Under the pieces are notes generated by a model. It was not told the origin of the DNA. It ran no database searches and was given only the letters and a program-made list of their open reading frames with translations. Position numbers and translations under genes: made by a program. This document shows, one piece after another, positions 57,139 to 64,000 of a DNA stretch of 64,000 bases (positions are counted from its first letter, which is position 1; each line of letters begins with the position of its first letter). The DNA comes from an uncultured Anaerolineae bacterium (lineage in GTDB: Bacteria > Chloroflexota > Anaerolineae > J036 > Brachytrichaceae): positions 248,001-312,000 of the forward strand of contig CALGMA010000008.1 in NCBI GenBank assembly GCA_937959265.1, written 5' to 3'.

Positions 57139-57981
57139 ATGATGAAGATCAACTTTCGCAAAGGTGTCATCGGTTTGACAATGCTCGGCCTCGTAGGTGC
57201 CAGCTTGGCCTTGACCTCACCTACACAGGCCCAGTCCACTTTGGGTAAGATTTATGGTGTGGCCTTCGTTGACGCTAACGGCAACGGCAGGCGCGATCCG
57301 GGCGAGCAGACAACTTTCGGCCGCTTCAAAATCACCAACATCGGCAACTTCTGGATATGCGGCTATACGGGCAATGACGATACTTATGGGGTCACCGTCG
57401 AGCCCGGCACATACTACGTAATGCCAATCGCCGGACCCAATCAATACACGTCGGCGCCGGTTATTCGCGTTGAAGTGAAAGGGCCCGGTGCAGCGGTAAT
57501 CGCCAATTTGCCCTTGGTGCGACAGCCTGGTTTAGCGGCCGAGAACTGCGGCGCGTATGCACCTAAGCGCACGGCTCGTGTGCCATGGGGCATCCCTGAA
57601 ACGGCGGTTGCGAACGGCTTGACCACGCTCGCGCAGGCGATTGACGCCGCCGGCCTGTTCAACACGCTGAGTGGCCCTGGACCATTCACGGTGTTTGCGC
57701 CGAACAATTCGGCTTTCGCCAAGTTCACCGAAGAGGAGTTGGCTGCTATCCTGAAAGACAAAGCGCTGCTTATCCCAGTGCTGACGTATCATGTTGTGCC
57801 GGGCAAGGTGTCAGCCAACACCGTGGTGAATTTGACCGAGCTGACCACGGTGAACGGCAAGACGTTGAAAGTGCAGGTCAAGGGCGACGAAGTCTACATC
57901 AACAACGCGCGCGTGCTCGCCACAGATGTGACCGCTGCCAACGGCATCGTCCATGTGATTGACACGGTGCTCGTCCCCTAA
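57139..57981 (+). CDS. Secreted fasciclin-domain protein with SdrD_B-like N-terminal module
   Basis: The 280-residue protein has a signal peptide (about 1-32), then an SdrD_B-like module with a Ca-loop signature (GVAFVDANGNGRRDPGE, 40-56). A fasciclin (FAS1) domain follows (about 150-280): TLAQAIDAAGLFNTLSGPGPFTVFAPNNSAF, VLTYHVVPGKV and VHVIDTVLVP. FAS1 domains mediate adhesion. An intrinsic terminator follows at 58014. Confidence 0.88.
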   Translation: MMKINFRKGVIGLTMLGLVGASLALTSPTQAQSTLGKIYGVAFVDANGNGRRDPGEQTTFGRFKITNIGNFWICGYTGNDDTYGVTVEPGTYYVMPIAGPNQYTSAPVIRVEVKGPGAAVIANLPLVRQPGLAAENCGAYAPKRTARVPWGIPETAVANGLTTLAQAIDAAGLFNTLSGPGPFTVFAPNNSAFAKFTEEELAAILKDKALLIPVLTYHVVPGKVSANTVVNLTELTTVNGKTLKVQVKGDEVYINNARVLATDVTAANGIVHVIDTVLVP

Positions 57982-58013
57982 ACGTCTGCGTGGTTCTGTG
58001 GCTGGCGTATCTG

Positions 58014-58047
58014 AGGTCAGACCGCTCCGGAGCGGTCTGACCTTTTC
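58014..58047 (+). terminator. Intrinsic terminator after the fasciclin gene
   Basis: A perfect 15-bp inverted repeat (58014-58028 with 58029-58043) has a TTTT run straight after the right arm. It separates the fasciclin gene from the phn transport genes. Confidence 0.8.
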
Positions 58048-58049
58048 AT

Positions 58050-58093
58050 TTAATCCACGCTTATCCGATAGTTATCCGACGCTTAAAGCGCGT
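58050..58093 (+). promoter_or_regulatory. Four 11-base direct repeats, Pho-box-like
   Basis: Units TTAATCCACGC, TTATCCGATAG, TTATCCGACGC and TTAAAGCGCGT follow one another without gaps, each starting with TTA; the middle two share TTATCCGA. An 11-base period is the hallmark of PhoB/SphR-type Pho boxes. Position 55 bases ahead of phnC suits phosphate-starvation control. A TAGCAT at 58098-58103 could be the -10. Confidence 0.6.
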
Positions 58094-58147
58094 TCCCTAG
58101 CATAAGCAACCGTACGCTTCGGCGCACACACGAGAGGAGAGTCACCG

Positions 58148-58903
58148 GTGAGCTTGCTAGAAGTGCACGATTTGCGCTTGGTCTACCCCAACGGCCACGA
58201 GGCGTTGCGGCAAGTCAGTTTCGAGGCTGAAGCGGGCGAGATCATTGCCCTCATCGGTCGTTCCGGCGCGGGTAAGTCCACATTGCTGCGCTGCATCAAC
58301 GGGCTGGAACGACCGACCGAAGGAGAAGTAGTGGTAGACGGCGAAGCGATCACGCGCATGAATGAGCGCCAACTACGCGAGGTGCGGCGCCGTATCGGCT
58401 TCATCTGGCAAGAGCACAACCTGGTGGAACGTTTGCCGGTGTTAACCAACGTGCTCACCGGCCGGCTGGGATACAAGTCTGGGCTAGGCGGCTTGCTTGG
58501 CTATTTCGATCGCGACGAGCGCGAAGTGGCCGTGCGCAGCCTGGAGCGTGTGAACCTGCTCCATCGTGCGAAACAGCGCGCCGATCGCCTCTCCGGTGGT
58601 GAAAAGCAACGCGCCTCTATCGCACGGGCACTCACGCAGCAACCACGCATCATCCTTGCCGATGAACCAGTCGCCAGCCTTGATCCAGAACTGGCCGTGC
58701 AGGTGATGAGCGATCTGGCCCGCGTAGCGCGTGAGGATGGCGCATTGGCTTTGATCAGTATCCATCAAGTCGAGCTGGCCAAAGCGTTCGTGGATCGTGT
58801 GATCGGCCTGGCGCAGGGTGTTGTGGTCTTTGATGGGCCGACTGGCCGGCTCGATCAGGATGTGATGGACCGGGTGTATCGCTTTGACAAGGCGCTTGCT
58901 TGA
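58148..58903 (+). CDS. phnC: Phosphonate-type ABC transporter ATP-binding protein
   Basis: The 251-residue ATPase has Walker A GRSGAGKSTLLRCINGLE, Q-loop WQEHNLVERLPVLTNVLTGRLG (typical of PhnC), signature LSGGEKQRASIARAL and Walker B IILADEPVASLDP. It drives uptake of phosphonates, phosphite or related oxyanions. The start is GTG with GAGGAG upstream. The phnE frame begins at its stop codon. Confidence 0.9.
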   Translation: MSLLEVHDLRLVYPNGHEALRQVSFEAEAGEIIALIGRSGAGKSTLLRCINGLERPTEGEVVVDGEAITRMNERQLREVRRRIGFIWQEHNLVERLPVLTNVLTGRLGYKSGLGGLLGYFDRDEREVAVRSLERVNLLHRAKQRADRLSGGEKQRASIARALTQQPRIILADEPVASLDPELAVQVMSDLARVAREDGALALISIHQVELAKAFVDRVIGLAQGVVVFDGPTGRLDQDVMDRVYRFDKALA

Positions 58904-58914
58904 AGAGATTCTCG

Positions 58915-60000
58915 ATGGCTCAAGAATTACCACTCGCCAAGGCCGACGCCACTGGCGCGAAGCCTCAACGCCCAGCAGCACGCGAGGACTTGCTGCGTCC
59001 ATTCCCAAAGATCACCGTGCGCGGTCTGATCATCGCGGTGGCCGTGTGCGTCGTCTACTGGTGGGGCGTGCAAGGCACCAACGCACGTCCCTCGGAATTG
59101 GTCGAAGGCATTCCGAACATCGTCAACTTCTTAGTGCGGCTGATGCCGCCGAATTTCGACGTGCAGCCGGTCGCACGTTTGCCGTTCACGATTACCCTGC
59201 CGTTTACGATCAACCTGGGCATTGCTACGCCGGCGGAGGAAACGGAGATTGATCTAGAGGAGATCGCCCGCCAACTCGAGGCGATTCAGGCAGATCCCTC
59301 GAACGCTCCTCTCGATCTCGGCTTGGTCGGTGGGGAATCCGAGGCGCATAGCGATTTGCCTTTCTTCTCGTGGCAGCCGTCACAGATTACGCATCTATAT
59401 CTGCCCGGCGTCGTGCCCTACGTAATCGAGACGATCCAAATCGCCATCATCGGCACGACGCTCTCTATCTTGCTCTCGATCCCGTTCGGCTTGTTGGCCG
59501 CGCGTAACATTTCGCCGCATCCAGTGGTGTACCAGACGACTCGCCTGGTGATGAACGCAATTCGCGCCGTGCCGGAGCTCATCTTCGCGCTGGTATTCGT
59601 GGCAGCAGTAGGCCTTGGTCCGTTCGCCGGCGTGTTAGCCCTGGCTATCGGCGCAATCGGATTCATGGCGAAGCTGTATGCCGAGTCCATCGAGCAGATT
59701 GACCCACAGCAAGTGATGGCGCTGCGTGCGACGGGTGCTTCGGGCTTACAAGTGTTCGGCTTTAGCGTCATCCCGCAGGTGCTACCGCTGGCAGCGGCCT
59801 ACTCGTTGCAACTTTTTGAGCACAACGTGCGCGCGGCTACCATCCTTGGCCTGGTCGGCGCCGGCGGCGTGGGTTTCATCCTGCAGAAGTACATGGCGCT
59901 GTTCCAGTATCGCGAGTTGATGGGGGCGGTGATCATCCTGATCATTGCAGTAACCATCATTGATCGTACGAGCGACCGCATCCGCAAGAGAATCATCTGA
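58915..60000 (+). CDS. phnE: Phosphonate-type ABC transporter permease with an extra N-terminal insert
   Basis: The 361-residue protein has a first helix (about 37-51), an unusual polar insert of about 80 residues (81-160, including an acidic ETEIDLEEIARQLEAIQ helix), and then the standard PhnE core (VPYVIETIQIAIIGTTLSILLSIPFGLLAARN, EAA loop LRATGASGLQVFGFSVIPQ). Usual PhnE proteins are near 270 residues. GAAGAG lies 6 bases ahead of the ATG at 58915; a TTG at 58900 overlapping phnC is an alternative. Confidence 0.88.
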   Translation: MAQELPLAKADATGAKPQRPAAREDLLRPFPKITVRGLIIAVAVCVVYWWGVQGTNARPSELVEGIPNIVNFLVRLMPPNFDVQPVARLPFTITLPFTINLGIATPAEETEIDLEEIARQLEAIQADPSNAPLDLGLVGGESEAHSDLPFFSWQPSQITHLYLPGVVPYVIETIQIAIIGTTLSILLSIPFGLLAARNISPHPVVYQTTRLVMNAIRAVPELIFALVFVAAVGLGPFAGVLALAIGAIGFMAKLYAESIEQIDPQQVMALRATGASGLQVFGFSVIPQVLPLAAAYSLQLFEHNVRAATILGLVGAGGVGFILQKYMALFQYRELMGAVIILIIAVTIIDRTSDRIRKRII

Positions 60001-60033
60001 GCGACCTACTTTTAGAGAAAGGAGTGTGCAGAC

Positions 60034-61068
60034 ATGAATCGTAGATCATTCATTCGTGGCACGGGTGCCTTGGCGGCAGCCGGTGCCCTAGCCGGCCTGT
60101 CTGGTGCGCCGGTCTTTGCACGCCAGCCTGAGCAGCGCGAGGGCTGGCCGACCAAGTTCACCATCGGTATCTATCCTGATGACGACGCAGCGAAAGCCAT
60201 CGCGGCCAACGAATCGCTGCGGGCGTATCTGGAGCAGCAGCTCGCGATCCCTGTCGAACTCTTCACCGCTACTAGCTACAGCGCGATCGTTGAGGCGCTG
60301 CGCGCCAAGCGCATTGACGCGATAGAGGTCGGCCCGTTCGCCCATGTTTTGGCTGTGCAGGAAGCGAAGGCGGAGCCACTAGCCGTCGCGCTCTATCCAC
60401 GCATCCCGCGCGGCGGTGTCGCGCGGGTAGACCCGCAACTCGTGCCCTACTACCAGAGTGTCATCTTCACCAAGAAAGGCTCCGGCATCTCATCCCTTGC
60501 CGACCTCAAGGGTAAGACGTTCGCCTTCACCGATCCTGCCTCGGCGTCGGGACACTTGATGCCCAAGACGCTTCTGCTGCAGAAGGGCATTAACCCCGAT
60601 AAAGACCTTAAGACGGTTTTCGCAGGTAACCACCCAGCCGCCGTGCTAGCTGTCTGGAATGACAAGGTGGCTGCCGGGGCGACCTTCGAGGAGAACCTCT
60701 ACCTGCTGGCTAATAGCGGCCAGGTGGACACCTGTGGCTTTGCAGATGGCATCAACCGCCAGCGCACCGACATCGAAGTGCGCCTGCGCTACAACGCCTG
60801 CAGAGAGGGTCAGCTCGTCATCATCGCCTTCACACCCCCCATCCCGAACACGCCCTTCGCCGTCCGCCCGGACCTGCCAGCTTCGTTTAAGCAAGCGGTG
60901 CGTACAGCGCTGCTCAAGCTGAAGGAAGATCCGGCGCTTGTGGCCAAGCACCAACGTTACTACGAGGACCCAACGGCGCGTCTCAAGTTGAAGAAGTTGG
61001 ATGACTTCTACAACATCTTGCGAGCCGCGGCACAATTCCTCAAGCTCGACCTGACTAAGATGCGCTAG
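60034..61068 (+). CDS. phnD: Phosphonate-type ABC transporter substrate-binding protein
   Basis: The 344-residue protein has a Tat signal (NRRSFIRGTG, cut near FARQ) and a PhnD fold: FTIGIYPDDDAAKA, SYSAIVEALRAKRIDAIEVGPFAHVLA, DLKGKTFAFTDPASASGHLMPKTLL and FAGNHPAAVLAVWNDKVAAGATF. It binds a phosphorus (or similar) oxyanion and delivers it to PhnE. AAAGGAG lies upstream. A terminator follows at 61092. No C-P lyase genes are in the window, so the ligand may be phosphite, phosphate or a phosphonate. Confidence 0.9.
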   Translation: MNRRSFIRGTGALAAAGALAGLSGAPVFARQPEQREGWPTKFTIGIYPDDDAAKAIAANESLRAYLEQQLAIPVELFTATSYSAIVEALRAKRIDAIEVGPFAHVLAVQEAKAEPLAVALYPRIPRGGVARVDPQLVPYYQSVIFTKKGSGISSLADLKGKTFAFTDPASASGHLMPKTLLLQKGINPDKDLKTVFAGNHPAAVLAVWNDKVAAGATFEENLYLLANSGQVDTCGFADGINRQRTDIEVRLRYNACREGQLVIIAFTPPIPNTPFAVRPDLPASFKQAVRTALLKLKEDPALVAKHQRYYEDPTARLKLKKLDDFYNILRAAAQFLKLDLTKMR

Positions 61069-61091
61069 CCACCGCGCATGCTCTTGTTTTG

Positions 61092-61128
61092 AGCCTCAGC
61101 CGCACTTACAACGCGGCTGAGGCTTTTG
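61092..61128 (+). terminator. Intrinsic terminator after phnD
   Basis: A perfect 12-bp stem (61092-61103 with 61113-61124) with a 9-base loop is followed by TTTT counted from the arm end. It closes the phnC-phnE-phnD unit. Confidence 0.85.
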
Positions 61129-61294
61129 TCGCCTACACTGCTTAGTCGGGATGCTACCTGATATATACTCTGTCAACAGCAACGCATGTTGATCTTTCGC
61201 GCGCGGTCACAATCTCGTGGCTATGGCGGGTGGCACAGCAAGCTCTGAGAGGATTCAAAAGAGATCGTAGGGCATGGCACAGGTTCAGCCTCTC

Positions 61295-61314
61295 ATTCCC
61301 GTGCAGGTGGGAAT
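61295..61314. repeat. dRS3-like palindrome ahead of arsC
   Basis: ATTCCC, eight bases, then GGGAAT followed by CCAG match the widespread dRS3/RPE-like repeat form. It lies in the 335-base gap between phnD and arsC, about 90 bases before the arsC start. A TTGACA at 61330-61335 follows, but no good -10 is seen. The rest of the gap shows nothing I recognise. Confidence 0.5.
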
Positions 61315-61403
61315 CCAGTCAAATCAAGGTTGACAAATTGTTAGCCTCCTGCGAGATCGCTTGGTCAGATAAGTCAGAACATTCATCAAGGGAGATATGT
61401 CGA

Positions 61404-61862
61404 ATGCTTAAGCCTAACGTGTTATTCCTATGCACTGGTAACTCGGCTCGCAGCCAAATGGCTGAGGCCTTTTTGCGCTATTATGCTAGCGACTTGTTCA
61501 ACGCCTACAGCGCGGGAATAGAACCGAAGGGCATGAACCGGTTCACCGTCCAGGTGATGAATGAGATTGGCATCAGCGTTGAAGGGCAATACTCTAAGAG
61601 CCTACGCGAGTATCTCGGCAGGGAACTCTTCGCCTACCTCATCACCGTATGCGCCGATGCCGAAGCACGCTGCCCATCGGTGTGGCCGGGGGTGCAATAT
61701 CGGCTGCATTGGCAGTTCGATGACCCCGCTGCCTTCGAAGGCACCGAAGAGGAGAAGCTGGCCAAGTTCCGTGAGGTGCGCGAGCAGATCAAGGCTGCTG
61801 TCGAAGCATTCGTCGCGCAGGAACGGAACAAGTATGGCACAGCGGCAGCTTCTCGGCGATAG
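61404..61862 (+). CDS. arsC: Arsenate reductase, thioredoxin-coupled (LMW-PTPase fold)
   Basis: The 152-residue enzyme has the P-loop CTGNSARS (Cys10 to Arg16) and the relay cysteines Cys83 and Cys90 in TVCADAEARCP, the same spacing as Cys10/Cys82/Cys89 of the S. aureus plasmid enzyme, plus WQFDDPAAFEGTEEEKL with the catalytic Asp. It reduces arsenate to arsenite. The frame is open to 61230 through a repeat, but the fold begins at ATG 61404, with GGGAG upstream. No ArsR or arsenite exporter is in the window. Confidence 0.93.
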   Translation: MLKPNVLFLCTGNSARSQMAEAFLRYYASDLFNAYSAGIEPKGMNRFTVQVMNEIGISVEGQYSKSLREYLGRELFAYLITVCADAEARCPSVWPGVQYRLHWQFDDPAAFEGTEEEKLAKFREVREQIKAAVEAFVAQERNKYGTAAASRR

Positions 61863-62119
61863 CTGACATCATTGACAACGCATCTGGCCGAGTTCGTTAG
61901 CTGTTTTCTTTGTCGTCTCCGTCGTCTCGGCACAGTCATCAGCGACTGCGCAGGCAACGGAACAGTGACACTGCCAGGCAACTGGGCTTGCGCCGGGCTT
62001 TGCCCTTTTGACGATGGTGTATGCGCTGAGCGTCCCCTTCACAAGACTTAAGTTTTCGTGCGACGGGCAAGTGCATACCCATCTGCACCGACGGATTTTG
62101 GCGTCACCCGACCCACCGT

Positions 62120-62635
62120 ATGAATATGCACCCTAAAACCATGCGCGCAGCGGACTTCGTCGCGCAACTCCAACCCTACGTAGATAAGCAACTCGTTTTC
62201 GAAAGCGACGGTCGGCGCATCCAGCCTGGTTATCACGTCACAGAAATCAAGGCGGCCAATTTTCGCTCGCTTGATTGCGGCGCGCGCCCGCAGCAGTGGG
62301 AAGAAGTGATCGTGCAGCTCTGGGATGTGGCCGATGTGCCTGAACAAGGCTACATGCCCGTGCGTAAATTCCTCGGCATATGGCGCAAGGTGGAAAGCGA
62401 CGTTGGCTTGAACGGCGAGGCCGAGGTCAAGTTCGAATGGGGTGATGCCGTCAACCCTGCCGTGCACTACATCTTCGCTTCAATGTGCGTCGAGGACGAC
62501 GCGCTGATCGTCTCGGTCGAGCCGGTGCGCGCTACGTGCAAGCCGCGCGATGACTGGTGGCTGGTACAAGGCGGCGCAGCAGCCTGTTGTGCGCCGAAGA
62601 ACCAGATCGTCGGGCTTGACGAAATTGGGGCCTGA
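62120..62635 (+). CDS. DUF6428-like protein, arsenic-locus associated
   Basis: The 171-residue soluble protein has PGYHVTEIKAANFRSLDCGAR, WEEVIVQLW, YMPVRKFLGIWRKV and AEVKFEWGDAV, and late Cys residues (ATCKPRDD, AAACCAP), all in the order I recall for DUF6428. Such genes often lie in ars operons, and arsC is 257 bases upstream here. The biochemical role is unknown; the Cys residues could bind arsenite. The gap to arsC holds no recognisable element. Confidence 0.65.
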   Translation: MNMHPKTMRAADFVAQLQPYVDKQLVFESDGRRIQPGYHVTEIKAANFRSLDCGARPQQWEEVIVQLWDVADVPEQGYMPVRKFLGIWRKVESDVGLNGEAEVKFEWGDAVNPAVHYIFASMCVEDDALIVSVEPVRATCKPRDDWWLVQGGAAACCAPKNQIVGLDEIGA

Positions 62636-62693
62636 TCTATCGGCCAGCGCTGGCGCGCCGGCGTCGAGGGCAAATAGTCGAAAAATCACCTGT

Positions 62694-62717
62694 AGAGACG
62701 CGCCAGGGCGCGTCTCT
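62694..62717. terminator. 11-bp GC-rich hairpin after the DUF6428 gene
   Basis: AGAGACGCGCC at 62694-62704 pairs exactly with 62707-62717 around two bases. No T run follows at once. The form (GAGACGCGCC...GGCGCGTCTC) is like dispersed palindromes I recall from cyanobacteria and Chloroflexota, so it may be a repeat element as well as a transcript end. The 283-base gap shows nothing else. Confidence 0.5.
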
Positions 62718-62918
62718 CGGTTATTTGAAACTCGGCGCGATACGTTTATGGGATGTGGCCGGAGATGGGGTGAGCTGCCGACGTCACACTCGATTGACTA
62801 TTGGGAGAGCATCTGTCGGAATATCAGAAACTACAGTTCGGTCGGTAAAGAGGTCGAGACGGATTTATCGCTAAAATTGAGGTCTGCTGATTGACTATCA
62901 ACCGACCCTGATAACCCC

Positions 62919-64000
62919 ATGACAAAGGCGCTTACTAACGGTCAAGGCGCGATGCTCGAGACACGCCAGCCGATCTACGTGGTAGGTCACAAAAACCCGG
63001 ACACGGATGCCGTCGCGTCGGCCATTGGCTACGCCTGGCTGCTGCGTGAGCGCGATGGGATGGAGACGGTCGCTGCGCGCGCCGGCTCGGTGAATGCGCA
63101 GACGCGATTTGCGTTGGATTACTTCGTTGCGCCAACGCCGATGCTCTTGGAAGATGCTTCGCCACGCTTCGAGGCTATCACCAACTGTATCGAACCGCTG
63201 ACGCCGGATACGCCACTCTCGGCGGCCTGGCAACTCTCGGCCAAGACGCATCGTGCTGCGCCGATCGTCGAAGCCGACGGCACGCCGGTCGGCCTGGTCA
63301 CCGGCCAGTCGGTGTTCGGTTACCTGTCGCAACGGTTGGACATGACCTATGCCGTGTTCGGCAAATTGATCGCCATTCCCTGCGGCGAGGCGTGCGATAC
63401 CGATGTGCCGAAGTTCGCACTGACCGATCGCATCAGCGACCACCGCGAGCGCGTGATGCGCACCCAGCGCGATGACTTCTGGGTAGTAGATGGCGATGGC
63501 AAATACGCCGGCATCTGTACGCGTGCTGACATGCTGCACCCGCCGCGCGTGAAGCTGGTGCTGGTAGATCACAACGAACCTGGGCAGGCGGTGAACGGCC
63601 TGGCCGAGGCTGAATTGGTGGAGGTGCTCGACCATCATCGGCTGGGCACGATCAACACCAACATGCCGATTTCCTTTCATGTAGATGTCGTCGGCTCGTG
63701 CTCGACGTTGGTCGCTGAGCGCGCCCGGATCGCGCGGCTGACGCCGCCGAAGGAAGTGGCCGGCATGTTGCTATCCGGTCTGCTGAGCGACACGCTGGCC
63801 TTTAAGTCGCCAACCACGACTACGCGTGACCGTGGCTCGGCTGCCTGGCTAGCCTGGCACGCCTTCGGCATGGACGACGCCGAACGCAAGATGAACGAGT
63901 TCGCCGACGCCCTGTTGCAGGCCGGCGCAGACGTGAGCGGTCGCTCGGCGCAGGACATGGTGCAAGCCGACCTCAAACTGTTCGAGTCTGGCCCGGTCAA
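62919..64000 (+). CDS. ppaC: Manganese-dependent inorganic pyrophosphatase (family II), 3' end missing
   Basis: This DHH-family phosphatase hydrolyses pyrophosphate. The visible 360 residues have VVGHKNPDTDAVASAIGYAW (metal ligands His24, Asp28, Asp30), a regulatory insert with CBS/DRTGG-like segments (about 70-200: IEPLTPDTPLSAAWQLSAKTHR, RDDFWVVDGDGKYAGICTRAD), then LVLVDHNEPGQAV, VLDHHRLG, VGSCSTLVAERA and GLLSDTLAFKSPTTT. The insert suggests control by adenine nucleotides. An internal ATG at 62952 could also be the start. The C-terminal DHHA2 domain is cut by the window edge. Confidence 0.92.
   Translation, partial: MTKALTNGQGAMLETRQPIYVVGHKNPDTDAVASAIGYAWLLRERDGMETVAARAGSVNAQTRFALDYFVAPTPMLLEDASPRFEAITNCIEPLTPDTPLSAAWQLSAKTHRAAPIVEADGTPVGLVTGQSVFGYLSQRLDMTYAVFGKLIAIPCGEACDTDVPKFALTDRISDHRERVMRTQRDDFWVVDGDGKYAGICTRADMLHPPRVKLVLVDHNEPGQAVNGLAEAELVEVLDHHRLGTINTNMPISFHVDVVGSCSTLVAERARIARLTPPKEVAGMLLSGLLSDTLAFKSPTTTTRDRGSAAWLAWHAFGMDDAERKMNEFADALLQAGADVSGRSAQDMVQADLKLFESGPV

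Overview
This 64 kb window is densely coded, GC-rich (by eye, not computed) and bacterial, with genes on both strands in short operons and small intergenic gaps. Several traits point to Chloroflexota (Anaerolineae-like). These are Tat-type or lipobox signal peptides on binding proteins and on MsrP, long Thr/Pro-rich linkers behind membrane anchors, two LytR-CpsA-Psr proteins, an archaeal/eukaryotic-style IleRS, and no LPS or outer-membrane genes. The phylum call is an inference. I found no rRNA, tRNA, CRISPR array, transposase or phage gene. The window cuts trpB at its left edge and a family II pyrophosphatase at its right edge.

Layout. 1-2470: trpB (leftward), then a rhodanese, a serine esterase and a bacterial globin. 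2476-8342: a leftward operon with a sugar ABC transporter (binding protein and two permeases), an SDR, an HpcH-type aldolase and a 2-hydroxyacid dehydrogenase, which looks like import and breakdown of a sugar or sugar acid. 8560-12829: uvrB, an Ntn-hydrolase asparaginase and a coupled small-molecule kinase. 12844-21697: a two-component system divergent from a PepSY/Asp-His-tail protein, a Pro-rich anchored protein, ApbE and a ferric-reductase-like cytochrome b; then a decayed toxin-antitoxin remnant, a ClC transporter, a DUF4405 cytochrome and a His/Glu-rich membrane protein. 21789-26580: amt, a GT39-like membrane protein and scpA. 26588-33138: ileS, a KAP-type P-loop NTPase fused to an LspA-like domain, genuine lspA and a HAD phosphatase. 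33187-40514: a Thr/Pro-rich protein, LCP, GNAT, a CbpA-like J protein, a TIM-barrel isomerase and an HtrA-like protease. 40478-44312: msrQ, msrP and recQ. 44323-49653: glycolate oxidase glcDEF with a CAP-domain lipoprotein between glcD and glcE, plus an alpha/beta hydrolase. 49731-57981: GNAT, polyprenyl synthase, a PAP2 gene with an in-frame stop, class IV aminotransferase, MFS, GT2, a second LCP, a PfkB kinase and a fasciclin protein. 58148-62635: phnC-phnE-phnD behind a Pho-box-like array, then arsC and a DUF6428 gene.

The strongest candidate for something new is the protein at 27831-29663. Its N-terminal half is a KAP-like NTPase with intact Walker A and B motifs. Its C-terminal half is a membrane domain that resembles signal peptidase II but has His in place of the second catalytic Asp. 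It sits inside the ileS-lspA pair, and its end overlaps the start of real lspA. A second candidate is the sensor/PepSY/ApbE/cytochrome cluster, in which the sensor loop and the PepSY protein both carry acidic, probably metal-binding runs. The window also holds an unusual number of long, near-perfect hairpins, including a palindrome family present at three loci.
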